Of a stretch of 7,601 nucleotides of DNA, positions 1 through 5,838 are shown one piece after another; position 1 is the stretch's first letter, and each line of letters opens with the position of its first letter. The position numbers and the translations under genes are program-made. The DNA lies in contig CABTZC010000094.1 of NCBI GenBank assembly GCA_902489185.1, positions 1-7,601 of the forward strand. Reading direction: 5' to 3'. This DNA comes from an uncultured Brevibacterium sp. Lineage in GTDB: Bacteria; Actinomycetota; Actinomycetes; Actinomycetales; Brevibacteriaceae. The notes under the pieces are model-generated. The model was given only the letters and a program-made list of their open reading frames with translations. It was not told the origin of the DNA and searched no databases.

Positions 1-390
1 CTGCCACACATGCTTGAGGCCGGTAAGGGCTCCATTGTGAACATGGGCTCCGAGGCGGGCCTGCGCGGAGGTGCGGCCGGAGTTGCGTACACCTCGTCAA
101 AGCACGGGCTGGTGGGACTCACCAAGTCCACGGCGTTCCAGTATGCGCGCCAGAACGTGCGCGTCAACGCGGTAATGCCCGGTGGTGTTGAGACCAACAT
201 CCTCGCCGCCATGGACCCAGCAAAACTCAACCAAGCGGGGCTCGCCGCAATGGGGCCGTTGCACCAGACCGCTATCCGTACGGCAAAGCCTGGCGAAGTG
301 TCGTCCCTGACCGTGTTCCTTTTGTCCGACGAAGCATCGAACGTCAGCGGTGCCATCATTCCGTGTGACGCCGGGTGGTCCGCGGGATAA
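1..390 (+). CDS. Short-chain dehydrogenase/reductase (SDR), C-terminal part
   Basis: This is the last 129 residues of a classical SDR, an NAD(P)(H)-dependent cytosolic oxidoreductase. The reading frame is open from base 1, so the start and the N-terminal Gly-rich cofactor motif lie outside the window. Numbering from the first codon, the catalytic Ser is probably S17 (in SIVNMGSEAG), followed by the YxxxK pair Y30 and K34 (YTSSK, Tyr codon at 88-90). After these come the family's VRVNAVMPGGVET stretch and a typical C-terminal end, IIPCDAGWSAG. About half of a normal 250-aa SDR is visible. The substrate cannot be read from this part; 3-oxoacyl-ACP reductase-like or sugar/polyol dehydrogenase-like members all share these motifs. 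No downstream gene is coupled to it, because a strong inverted repeat follows the stop. The family call is secure; the specific function is unknown. Confidence 0.95.
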   Translation: MPHMLEAGKGSIVNMGSEAGLRGGAAGVAYTSSKHGLVGLTKSTAFQYARQNVRVNAVMPGGVETNILAAMDPAKLNQAGLAAMGPLHQTAIRTAKPGEVSSLTVFLLSDEASNVSGAIIPCDAGWSAG

Positions 391-407
391 GGCCAAAACA
401 CAGCCCC

Positions 408-471
408 AAACGGCGCAAAACGAGCAAGACTACGCAATTTAACGCGCCGTCTTGCTCGTTTTGCGCCGTTT
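408..471 (+). terminator. Perfect 23-bp inverted repeat, probable terminator of the SDR gene
   Basis: Arms 408-430 and 449-471 are exactly complementary over 23 bp, separated by an 18-nt spacer (431-448). The stem begins AAACGGCGC on the left and ends GCGCCGTTT on the right. It starts 17 bp after the SDR stop and ends about 60 bp before the next gene's likely -10. The 3' T-run is only three bases and is part of the stem, so this is not a textbook U-tailed terminator. Strong stems without a U-run are common after actinobacterial genes. Being symmetric, it could work on either strand, or be a mobile palindromic repeat. Confidence 0.65.
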
Positions 472-532
472 CATCCTAATGCCCTACACAAAATCGTCGC
501 GGACACCCACCCCCGCCCACTCAACAGACCCC

Positions 533-538
533 TAAAAT
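533..538 (+). promoter_or_regulatory. Candidate -10 element for the mgtE cluster
   Basis: TAAAAT matches the -10 consensus TATAAT at five of six positions. It sits 28 bp before the mgtE start codon, which would give a leader of only about 20 nt. I see no convincing -35 hexamer at 16-18 bp spacing, where the sequence is C-rich, so this is a weak prediction. Such a short leader leaves no room for a magnesium riboswitch. Confidence 0.35.
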
Positions 539-565
539 GAATGTGGTCCAGTGGGAGGAGCAGGC

Positions 566-1930
566 ATGACTGTTGATATGCACGCTGCAATTGAGCAGCT
601 CGAAGATGAGCTCGCCAGTTCACATCTGGATTCAGCACACCTGGATGTCATCAACAGTCTGGCCAAACAGATTCCCGTCCACGAACTCACGCGCCTGGTC
701 AGCAACCGCCCCATCGTGCAGTCTGCGGTCCTGTTCCGGGTGCTCAAAAAAGACGAAGCCCTCACCGTCTTCGAAAACCTCCCACCTAGCTACCAAGCTG
801 ACTTGATCCAGGCGCTCCGCGGCCCCGACGTCACCGAAATCATCGAAGGCCTCGACCCCGATGACCGCGCTGAACTCTTTGGCGAACTCCCCGCCATCGT
901 CGTGAAGTCCATGATGAAGGGCCTCTCACACGACGAACGGACCAAAACCTCAATCGTGCTGGGCTACCCACGTGACGCGATCGGCCGCTACATGTCGCCG
1001 GAAGTCCTGTCACTACACGAAGACTGGGACGCCCGCCGCGCATTAGAGGTTGTGCGGGAACGCATTGAGGAACCAGAAACCGTGTACCTCCTGCCCGTCC
1101 TCGCCCGAGGTCGCACCCTGGTTGGCGTCGTGTCGTTGCGTACGTTGGTGGGGGCTTCACCCGATACACCCGTCACTGAGTTGATGCGTGAACCGTCGTC
1201 TGTCGAGGCCATGATGGATCGTGAAGATGCGGCGCGTAGTTTCTTGGATCAGCGGCTCATCGCGATGCCGGTGGTCGACGCCGAAAACCGCCTCTTGGGC
1301 ATCCTCACCATGGATGACGCCCTGGACATTATTGATGAGGAAGACGCCGAGGACGCCGCCCGCGGATCTGGTTCGGAACCTCTGGACCGGTCCTATATGT
1401 CTTCGACCATCATGCAGATCGTCAAGAGCCGTATTGTGTGGCTTTTGGTTCTGGCTATTTCAGCCGTCCTGACCGTGCAGGTGCTTGACCTGTATGAGGA
1501 CCGCCTGGCTCAAGTGGTGGCACTGGCACTGTTCATCCCATTACTCACGGGTACTGGTGGGAACGCTGGCAACCAGGCAGCAACCACGGTGACGCGCGCG
1601 TTGGCCGTTGGCGAGGTGCGTGTGCGCGATCTGATGATGGTGATGTGGCGCGAGGTCCGCGTGGGTGCCTCTCTGGGACTGGTGCTAGGCAGCCTGGGGT
1701 TCCTGATTTCTGGCGCCATTTACGGATTCCAGCTGGGTTCCGTCATTGGGCTCACCCTGTTGTGTATCTGCACGATGGCCGCGTCCGTGGGTGGGCTCAT
1801 GCCCATCCTGGCAAAGAAAGTAGGCGCCGACCCAGCCGTTTTTTCTAACCCGTTTATTTCGACATTTTGTGACGCGACGGGCCTCATCATTTACTTCACG
1901 ATCGCTACAGTCATCTTGCACTTGCACTGA
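566..1930 (+). CDS. mgtE: MgtE-family magnesium channel/transporter
   Basis: This gene encodes a 454-aa inner-membrane Mg2+ channel of the MgtE (SLC41-like) family, close to the usual ~450 aa. In order: a helical N-terminal Mg2+-sensing domain (about 1-135); two CBS domains (about 142-200 and 203-262); an acidic connecting segment with DEEDAED (257-263); then five predicted membrane segments from about residue 290 to the end. The pore signature GGNAGNQ is at 331-337, and the conserved Asp of the last helix, which lines the ion path in characterised MgtE, is D436 (FCDATG). In the family, the cytosolic domains bind Mg2+ and close the channel when internal Mg2+ is high. ATG 566 is chosen because GGAGG at 554-558 lies 7 nt upstream. 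An in-frame GTG at 551 would put the Shine-Dalgarno site inside the gene. It is first in a tight cluster with the next two genes. No truncation or missing key residue is seen. Confidence 0.95.
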   Translation: MTVDMHAAIEQLEDELASSHLDSAHLDVINSLAKQIPVHELTRLVSNRPIVQSAVLFRVLKKDEALTVFENLPPSYQADLIQALRGPDVTEIIEGLDPDDRAELFGELPAIVVKSMMKGLSHDERTKTSIVLGYPRDAIGRYMSPEVLSLHEDWDARRALEVVRERIEEPETVYLLPVLARGRTLVGVVSLRTLVGASPDTPVTELMREPSSVEAMMDREDAARSFLDQRLIAMPVVDAENRLLGILTMDDALDIIDEEDAEDAARGSGSEPLDRSYMSSTIMQIVKSRIVWLLVLAISAVLTVQVLDLYEDRLAQVVALALFIPLLTGTGGNAGNQAATTVTRALAVGEVRVRDLMMVMWREVRVGASLGLVLGSLGFLISGAIYGFQLGSVIGLTLLCICTMAASVGGLMPILAKKVGADPAVFSNPFISTFCDATGLIIYFTIATVILHLH

Positions 1931-1937
1931 CCCACCC

Positions 1938-1943
1938 AGGAGG
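1938..1943 (+). promoter_or_regulatory. Ribosome binding site that fixes the GTG start of the aldolase gene
   Basis: AGGAGG, a perfect anti-16S match, lies in the 18-bp gap after mgtE and ends 5 nt before GTG 1949. No in-frame ATG is better placed. The site therefore decides the start and shows that the second gene is translated independently, though probably from the same mRNA. Confidence 0.85.
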
Positions 1944-1948
1944 AAACC

Positions 1949-2989
1949 GTGAAACAACTGCACAACAGCGAACTCGTCCACTTTGGGTCAGATAACTATG
2001 CGGGAGCGCACCCCGAGGTGCTCAAGGCCTTGAGTGTCGCCTCGGGCGGGCACGTGCCCGGGTACGGCGAAGACCCGTACACGGAACGTTTGCGCGAATG
2101 GGCCCGCGAAACCTTTGGGGCTGGCGCGCTCATTTTCCCCGTGTTCAACGGCACGGGCGCCAACGTCGTTTCGCTTGCCGCGCTCAACCCCAGGTGGGGG
2201 CACGTGATCGCGGCGCCGTCGGCGCACATCAACACCGATGAAACCGCTGCCCCCGAGTCTTCAGCCGGCCTCAAGGTCAAACCGGCACCCGCCGTTGACG
2301 GCAAGCTCACCCCCGAGGCCGTCACTGCCACGCTGTCCAGCCGGGATTTCGTGCATGAGGCCCAAACGACCTCGGTCAGCGTGTCTAACTCCACTGAACT
2401 GGGCACCGTCTACCAGGTGGAGGAGTTCCGGGCCATCGCCGAGGTGGCCCACACCTCGGGCCTGTCTGTCCACCTTGACGGCGCGCGGCTGGCGTGCGCG
2501 GCGGCCACCACGGGAGCGGGGTTGGAGGAGCTGACCCGCGGCGCTGACGTGATTTCTTTGGGCGCGACGAAGAACGGCGCGTTGGGCGCGGAAGCGGTCG
2601 TGGTGCGCAACCCCGAGGCGGTTTCCGGGATTCAGTATCTGAATAAGTCGCTGTTGCAGTTGCCGTCGAAGGCTCGGTTCATTTCAGCGCAGTTGCTGGC
2701 CCTGTTCGATGGGGATTTGTGGTTGCAGAATGCACAGCACGCGAATGCGCAGGCGGCGAAGTTGGCGAAGGGTCTCATTGATGCTGGTTTTGACGTGCCG
2801 GTGACAACTCAAGCGAACGCGGTAATCGCCAGCATTGAGCCTGACGTGGTGGAGCGTGTGCTGTCTCAGGGTGTGATTTTTTATGCGTGGCCGTTTGTGG
2901 AAAACGGAATCCGCCTCATGACCGCGTGGGACACTCCCGACTCTGCAATTGATGAGCTGATCAGCACTTTTGTTGCCGCACGAGGTTAG
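1949..2989 (+). CDS. ltaE: Low-specificity L-threonine aldolase-type PLP enzyme
   Basis: This is a 346-aa cytosolic fold-type I pyridoxal-phosphate enzyme of the beta-eliminating lyase/threonine aldolase family. Members cleave L-threonine or L-allo-threonine (and other beta-hydroxy amino acids) to glycine and an aldehyde. Seen in order: the N-terminal SDNYAG (14-19); the phosphate-binding NGTGAN (67-72); H93, in the position expected to stack on the PLP ring; HLDGARL (175-181), with D177 as the Asp that contacts the pyridine nitrogen; and SLGATKNG, where K208 is the expected Schiff-base lysine. The length matches the family. It starts with GTG, preceded by a perfect AGGAGG. It lies 18 bp after mgtE and 7 bp before the next start, implying co-transcription, although there is no obvious biochemical tie to Mg2+ transport. 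Substrate stereochemistry cannot be read from the sequence. A relative acting on another beta-hydroxy amino acid is the main alternative. Confidence 0.9.
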   Translation: MKQLHNSELVHFGSDNYAGAHPEVLKALSVASGGHVPGYGEDPYTERLREWARETFGAGALIFPVFNGTGANVVSLAALNPRWGHVIAAPSAHINTDETAAPESSAGLKVKPAPAVDGKLTPEAVTATLSSRDFVHEAQTTSVSVSNSTELGTVYQVEEFRAIAEVAHTSGLSVHLDGARLACAAATTGAGLEELTRGADVISLGATKNGALGAEAVVVRNPEAVSGIQYLNKSLLQLPSKARFISAQLLALFDGDLWLQNAQHANAQAAKLAKGLIDAGFDVPVTTQANAVIASIEPDVVERVLSQGVIFYAWPFVENGIRLMTAWDTPDSAIDELISTFVAARG

Positions 2990-2996
2990 GGACATC

Positions 2997-3413
2997 ATGC
3001 CAGCACAGAAGAATCAGCCAATTCACCAATCCACGCCCATGTTTCACAGCTTCGACGCTTGGGAAGAACAGCCCCTTGAGAGCAAGTGGGTCTACACGTT
3101 CGACACACGAAACTTCTACCAGCTCAAGAGCGCGTCACAGATCATGGACTTGATTCAGGGTCTGCAACACGACGAATTCCTGACCGTGGAGAACGTCCAA
3201 GACCCATCTCTCTTCACTCAATGCAAACGTCAGGACAGCGGATTCATGGCTGAAGCGGCCATGCCCCACCAGCTCACCGGCTTTGGAGACAGCCCTGAAC
3301 GTCTAGTTGTTTCCATGGCCACGTGCTACCAGATCATGTCCCATTACGTGACGTCTAACGGGAGCACACCAGCGTTTGAGTCGCTTTACACGTTCCCCAT
3401 TGACACGTACTAG
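2997..3413 (+). CDS. Uncharacterised 138-aa soluble protein, third gene of the mgtE cluster
   Basis: I do not recognise this protein. It is 138 aa, with no membrane segment, signal peptide or Cys-rich metal site. It begins with a polar stretch rich in Gln, followed by an aromatic-rich region (W22, W31, Y33, F35, F40, Y41) and a predicted mixed alpha/beta body: a helix around 45-57, then strands around FLTVEN and GFMAEAAM. Near the C-terminus a helix-like MATCYQIMSHYV precedes a polar end, PIDTY. The overall pattern (aromatic N-part, then strand-strand-helix) is faintly like small immunity-type proteins such as Imm1, but this is only an impression and I assign no function. ATG 2997 is preferred: 7 bp after the aldolase stop, with weak purine-rich matches (GAGG at 2982-2985, AGGG at 2988-2991). 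A TTG at 2970 would extend it into the aldolase gene. Sense-codon composition and the uninterrupted frame support a real gene. Confidence 0.75.
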   Translation: MPAQKNQPIHQSTPMFHSFDAWEEQPLESKWVYTFDTRNFYQLKSASQIMDLIQGLQHDEFLTVENVQDPSLFTQCKRQDSGFMAEAAMPHQLTGFGDSPERLVVSMATCYQIMSHYVTSNGSTPAFESLYTFPIDTY

Positions 3414-3415
3414 CC

Positions 3416-3474
3416 AAAAAGGTGGGTTGTAGCGACCAGCCTCGCTGCGAGTGACCGGTCGCTACAACCCATCT
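3416..3474 (-). terminator. Long hairpin with T-run on the minus side; possible bidirectional terminator
   Basis: GGGTTGTAGCGACC (3424-3437) pairs perfectly with GGTCGCTACAACCC (3457-3470). The stem extends outward to 3420/3474 through A-T, G-C, G-T and A-T pairs (18 bp in total). The 19-nt loop contains a small secondary stem (CTCG/CGAG, 3441-3451). It begins just after the stop of the 138-aa gene, so it probably ends the mgtE cluster transcript. However, the bases after the + strand side of the stem are not a T-run. The run of five A at 3416-3420 gives a T-run when read on the - strand, so by the classical rule it fits - strand termination better. Confidence 0.6.
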
Positions 3475-3515
3475 GGCTGGAATTAGTTGGGTGCTTTGAT
3501 TGAGTCCCTAACTCG

Positions 3516-3535
3516 AACGTGTGACTGATCACGTT
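3516..3535. promoter_or_regulatory. Operator-like inverted repeat upstream of the MFS-usp operon
   Basis: AACGTG (3516-3521) and CACGTT (3530-3535) form an inverted repeat with an 8-nt spacer; within it, GTGA/TCAC (3521-3524/3529-3532) also pair. It lies about 125 bp upstream of the MFS start in a region with several ACGT-containing runs. The size and symmetry suit a dimeric transcription factor. The half-sites resemble CRP/GlxR TGTGA/TCACA, but with 4 nt between them instead of 6, so I do not assign a regulator. The region 3475-3660 otherwise holds no credible gene. Confidence 0.3.
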
Positions 3536-3608
3536 TTGTTGAGTTTTACGTGTTATATCTAGAAAAACGTTTGGCGCACCCATGGCCACGGTCAGATGAC
3601 GCGCCGCA

Positions 3609-3614
3609 TATAAC
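3609..3614 (+). promoter_or_regulatory. Candidate -10 element for the MFS-usp operon
   Basis: TATAAC matches the -10 consensus at five of six positions and lies 47 bp before the MFS start codon, giving a plausible leader of about 40 nt. No good -35 box is seen at the standard spacing (CCACGG at 17 bp), so the promoter may need an activator or the call may be wrong. An alternative AT-rich stretch lies at 3553-3559. Confidence 0.3.
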
Positions 3615-3660
3615 TGAACACTCCCCGTCCCCGCGCTAGAAGTACGCAGAAGGTGATCGC

Positions 3661-5133
3661 ATGTCGACAGCGCAGTCAGCGACCGATAAGCCCATCAAGA
3701 CCAGCATTCCTATCCGCATGCACGACATGCCGTGGTCGCGTTTCCACTGGATGGTCATTGTCGGTTTAGGTACCGCATGGATTCTTGACGGTGTTGAAGT
3801 CCAGATCGTTGCAGCCGGAGGTTTCGAGTCCTCGCTCAACATGACCACACTGCAGGTCACGTTCGCTGCGACTATCTACCTGCTTGGCCAAGTCACAGGA
3901 GCGCTCCTGTTTGGGCGACTCACAGACACGCTGGGTCGCAAGAAAATGTTCGTGCTCACGCTGTTCCTGTACTTGATAGCGTCACTGATCTGTGCGGCAT
4001 CCCCAGCGCCCTGGTTCTTCTACATCTTCCGGTTCATCGCCGGCATGGGAATCGGCGGTGAGTACTCCGCCGTCAACTCAGCAATCGACGAACTCATTCC
4101 CGGTAAACACCGCGGGCGCGTTGACCTGGCGATTAACGGAACATACTGGTTGGGTGCGGGTATTGGCGCTGCGGTCAGTAGCGTGTTCCTCAACGAAGGC
4201 TACTTCGACCAGAACATCGGGTGGCGCCTCGCGTTCCTTGTGGGCCCCATCCTGGGTCTGGGAATCATCTACCTGCGCCGCCACATTCCGGAAAGTCCTC
4301 GCTGGTTAGCAAAACACGGCCGTGAAGAAGAAGGCGAAAAGATCGTCCAAGCCATTGAGCAGGAAGTCAAAGAATCCGGGCGTGAACTCCCCCAGCGCAC
4401 CAAAGAAGACTACATTTGGCTGCGCCGTACTGAGGGACTGAACTTCAAGCAACTTATTTGGGTGTTCTTCAAGCTCTACCCCACGCGCACGGTACTGGGC
4501 GCGACCCTGATGATCACCCAAAGCTTCCTCTACAATGCCATCTTCTTTACGTACTCCCTGGTCCTGCAGAACTTCTACAACTTGAAAGCTGCAGAAGCGG
4601 CACTGTACTTCTTCCCGTTCGCGTTAGGAAACCTGCTGGGCCCCGTACTGCTTGGCCCGCTCTTTGACACGGTGGGTCGTAGGAAAATGATCGCCGGGTG
4701 CTACAGCATCTCCGGTGTGGTATTGGCGGTGTCGTCACTCATGTTCGTCAACGACATGCTCAACCCGCTGACCCACACCCTGTTTTGGTGTGTGTCGTTC
4801 TTCTTCGCATCTGCCGGAGCTTCAGCGGGATACCTGACGGTGTCGGAAATCTTCCCCCAGGAAGTCCGCGGACAGGCAATTTCGTACTTCTTCTCGATTG
4901 CCCAAATCGCGGGTTCGCTGGGACCTGTCCTCTTCGGTGTCCTCATTGGTGAAGGAACCTCACGCGAACCCATGATGTGGGGCTACCTCTTAGCCACCGG
5001 GATCATGCTCATAGGTGCCGCAGTCGCCGCCATATGGGGTGTCGACGCAGAAGGTAAGTCGCTCGAAGAAATCGCGCCACCACTGATCGAATTCGACGAT
5101 GATGGTAACGAGATCTCGCATCTGCCCAAATAG
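3661..5133 (+). CDS. MFS transporter, 12-TM, sugar-porter-like
   Basis: This is a 490-aa cytoplasmic-membrane secondary transporter of the major facilitator superfamily, the expected size for a 12-helix member. Visible family marks: an acidic pair in TM1 (D43, E46); motif A in the loop between TM2 and TM3, GRLTDTLGRKK (85-95), and its second-half copy GPLFDTVGRRK (332-342); RFIAGMGIGGEY (124-135); and the sugar-porter-type PESPRWL (210-216) after TM6, followed by a charged central loop (about 217-262) rich in Glu, Lys and Arg. The cytosolic C-terminal tail carries an acidic cluster EFDDDGNE (477-484). These marks fit proton-coupled uptake of a sugar, polyol or organic/aromatic acid; the substrate cannot be told. 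ATG 3661 has AGAAGG at 3648-3653, 7 nt upstream. The usp gene follows after 21 bp, so the two are very probably co-transcribed. No defect is seen. Confidence 0.92.
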   Translation: MSTAQSATDKPIKTSIPIRMHDMPWSRFHWMVIVGLGTAWILDGVEVQIVAAGGFESSLNMTTLQVTFAATIYLLGQVTGALLFGRLTDTLGRKKMFVLTLFLYLIASLICAASPAPWFFYIFRFIAGMGIGGEYSAVNSAIDELIPGKHRGRVDLAINGTYWLGAGIGAAVSSVFLNEGYFDQNIGWRLAFLVGPILGLGIIYLRRHIPESPRWLAKHGREEEGEKIVQAIEQEVKESGRELPQRTKEDYIWLRRTEGLNFKQLIWVFFKLYPTRTVLGATLMITQSFLYNAIFFTYSLVLQNFYNLKAAEAALYFFPFALGNLLGPVLLGPLFDTVGRRKMIAGCYSISGVVLAVSSLMFVNDMLNPLTHTLFWCVSFFFASAGASAGYLTVSEIFPQEVRGQAISYFFSIAQIAGSLGPVLFGVLIGEGTSREPMMWGYLLATGIMLIGAAVAAIWGVDAEGKSLEEIAPPLIEFDDDGNEISHLPK

Positions 5134-5154
5134 GTTTCATGAAAGGGTAAAACA

Positions 5155-5775
5155 ATGACCACCGACCCACGCTCACAGGACATGCAGAATCAGGTAGAAA
5201 ACACCTCGGAACCACCTGCCACGGGAGTCACCGAAGAATCCCGCGAATACGTGGTGGTTGTGGGGGTGTCAGACACGTCGAATTCACCCACAGCGCTGGC
5301 GTGGGCCATGGATATGGTCCGCGCCCGAGGTGGTCGACTGATCGCGGTGCGCGCATCTACCGCTGGGGGCGGGTTCAATGCGTACGCCTCGGCGCCGGCT
5401 ACCGGCCGCAGGCCCTTGGAACCGGAAGTGGCGAAGCTGAAGGCCGATGTGATTTCGGTTCTTGGCGCAGAAGCCGTCGAAGGCCCTGATGCCGTGGTTG
5501 ACGTACACGTTTTCCGAGGTGAAACATCGCGGGTGTTGCGCAACGTGAGTAAGAACGCCAGCTTGTTGGTGCTCGATGCGCCTCGCAACCCCGTCACGCA
5601 ACCGCTGTTGGCACCGCGGGTGGTGTACAACGTGGACTGCCCTGTGGTGATGATGCCACCTACCATTTCTGGCGACCGCCCCAGCCGCTGGATGCGGGCG
5701 TTTGACTCGATGGGGCGGGCGATTGCGCGAGGCACAGGCACCGCGGGGCGTCCCGGATTGGGTGGGCACCTCTAG
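5155..5775 (+). CDS. Universal stress protein (UspA) family protein, degenerate ATP motif
   Basis: This is a 206-aa cytosolic protein with one Usp domain at about residues 32-169. The N-terminal beta-alpha unit YVVVVGVSDTSNSPTALAWA (32-51) and a following RLIAVRA strand are typical. The C-terminal strand reads DCPVVMMPP (161-169), as in Usp proteins. The usual G-x2-G-x9-G-S/T nucleotide motif should precede that strand; here the segment 141-158 (DAPRNPVTQPLLAPRVVY) has none of those glycines, so ATP binding is doubtful. The domain is flanked by a 30-aa polar N-terminal extension and a basic C-terminal tail of about 35 residues, with RWMRAFDSMGRAIARG (178-193) looking amphipathic. The start is supported by AAAGGG at 5142-5147. 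It lies 21 bp after the MFS gene, which suggests a role tied to that transporter, such as regulation or stress response, but this is inference. Confidence 0.88.
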   Translation: MTTDPRSQDMQNQVENTSEPPATGVTEESREYVVVVGVSDTSNSPTALAWAMDMVRARGGRLIAVRASTAGGGFNAYASAPATGRRPLEPEVAKLKADVISVLGAEAVEGPDAVVDVHVFRGETSRVLRNVSKNASLLVLDAPRNPVTQPLLAPRVVYNVDCPVVMMPPTISGDRPSRWMRAFDSMGRAIARGTGTAGRPGLGGHL

Positions 5776-5794
5776 GAACGGGCGCTCCTCGTGG

Positions 5795-5800
5795 CACAAT
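5795..5800 (+). promoter_or_regulatory. Weak candidate -10 element before the thioesterase gene
   Basis: CACAAT in the 63-bp gap after usp matches the -10 consensus at four of six positions and lies 38 bp before the thioesterase start. No -35 match is visible at 17 bp. The gap is long enough for an independent promoter, but read-through from the MFS-usp operon is equally possible because I see no strong terminator between them. Confidence 0.2.
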
Positions 5801-5838
5801 AGTCGGAACTTCCGTATCCACAGTCAGAGGATTCCCCT

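Noticed and set aside
551..565. Upstream GTG start for mgtE adding five residues
   Set aside because: The GTG lies within the GTGGGAGGAG stretch that forms the Shine-Dalgarno site for ATG 566, and no ribosome site precedes the GTG.
472..565. Magnesium riboswitch (M-box) or other leader control ahead of mgtE
   Set aside because: The space between the terminator-like repeat and the start is about 94 bp, C-rich, without paired elements of M-box size. The likely -10 leaves only a 20-nt leader.
1996..2406. 136-codon open frame on the - strand opposite the aldolase gene
   Set aside because: It is antisense to a conserved PLP-enzyme region, and its low-complexity Ser/Ala/Pro-rich translation is typical of a shadow frame.
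2970..2996. TTG start for the 138-aa protein overlapping the aldolase gene
   Set aside because: TTG is the weakest start codon and no ribosome site is seen before it; ATG 2997 sits just after the aldolase stop in the usual operon spacing.
3520..3533. CRP/GlxR binding site
   Set aside because: TGTGA and TCACG are present, but with a 4-nt spacer rather than the 6 nt these regulators need, and the right half-site is imperfect.
5190..5741. Long open frame of 183 codons on the - strand opposite usp
   Set aside because: It lies entirely antisense to a clear Usp-domain gene with a good ribosome site. Its translation shows no family resemblance, and long antisense frames are expected in GC-rich coding DNA.
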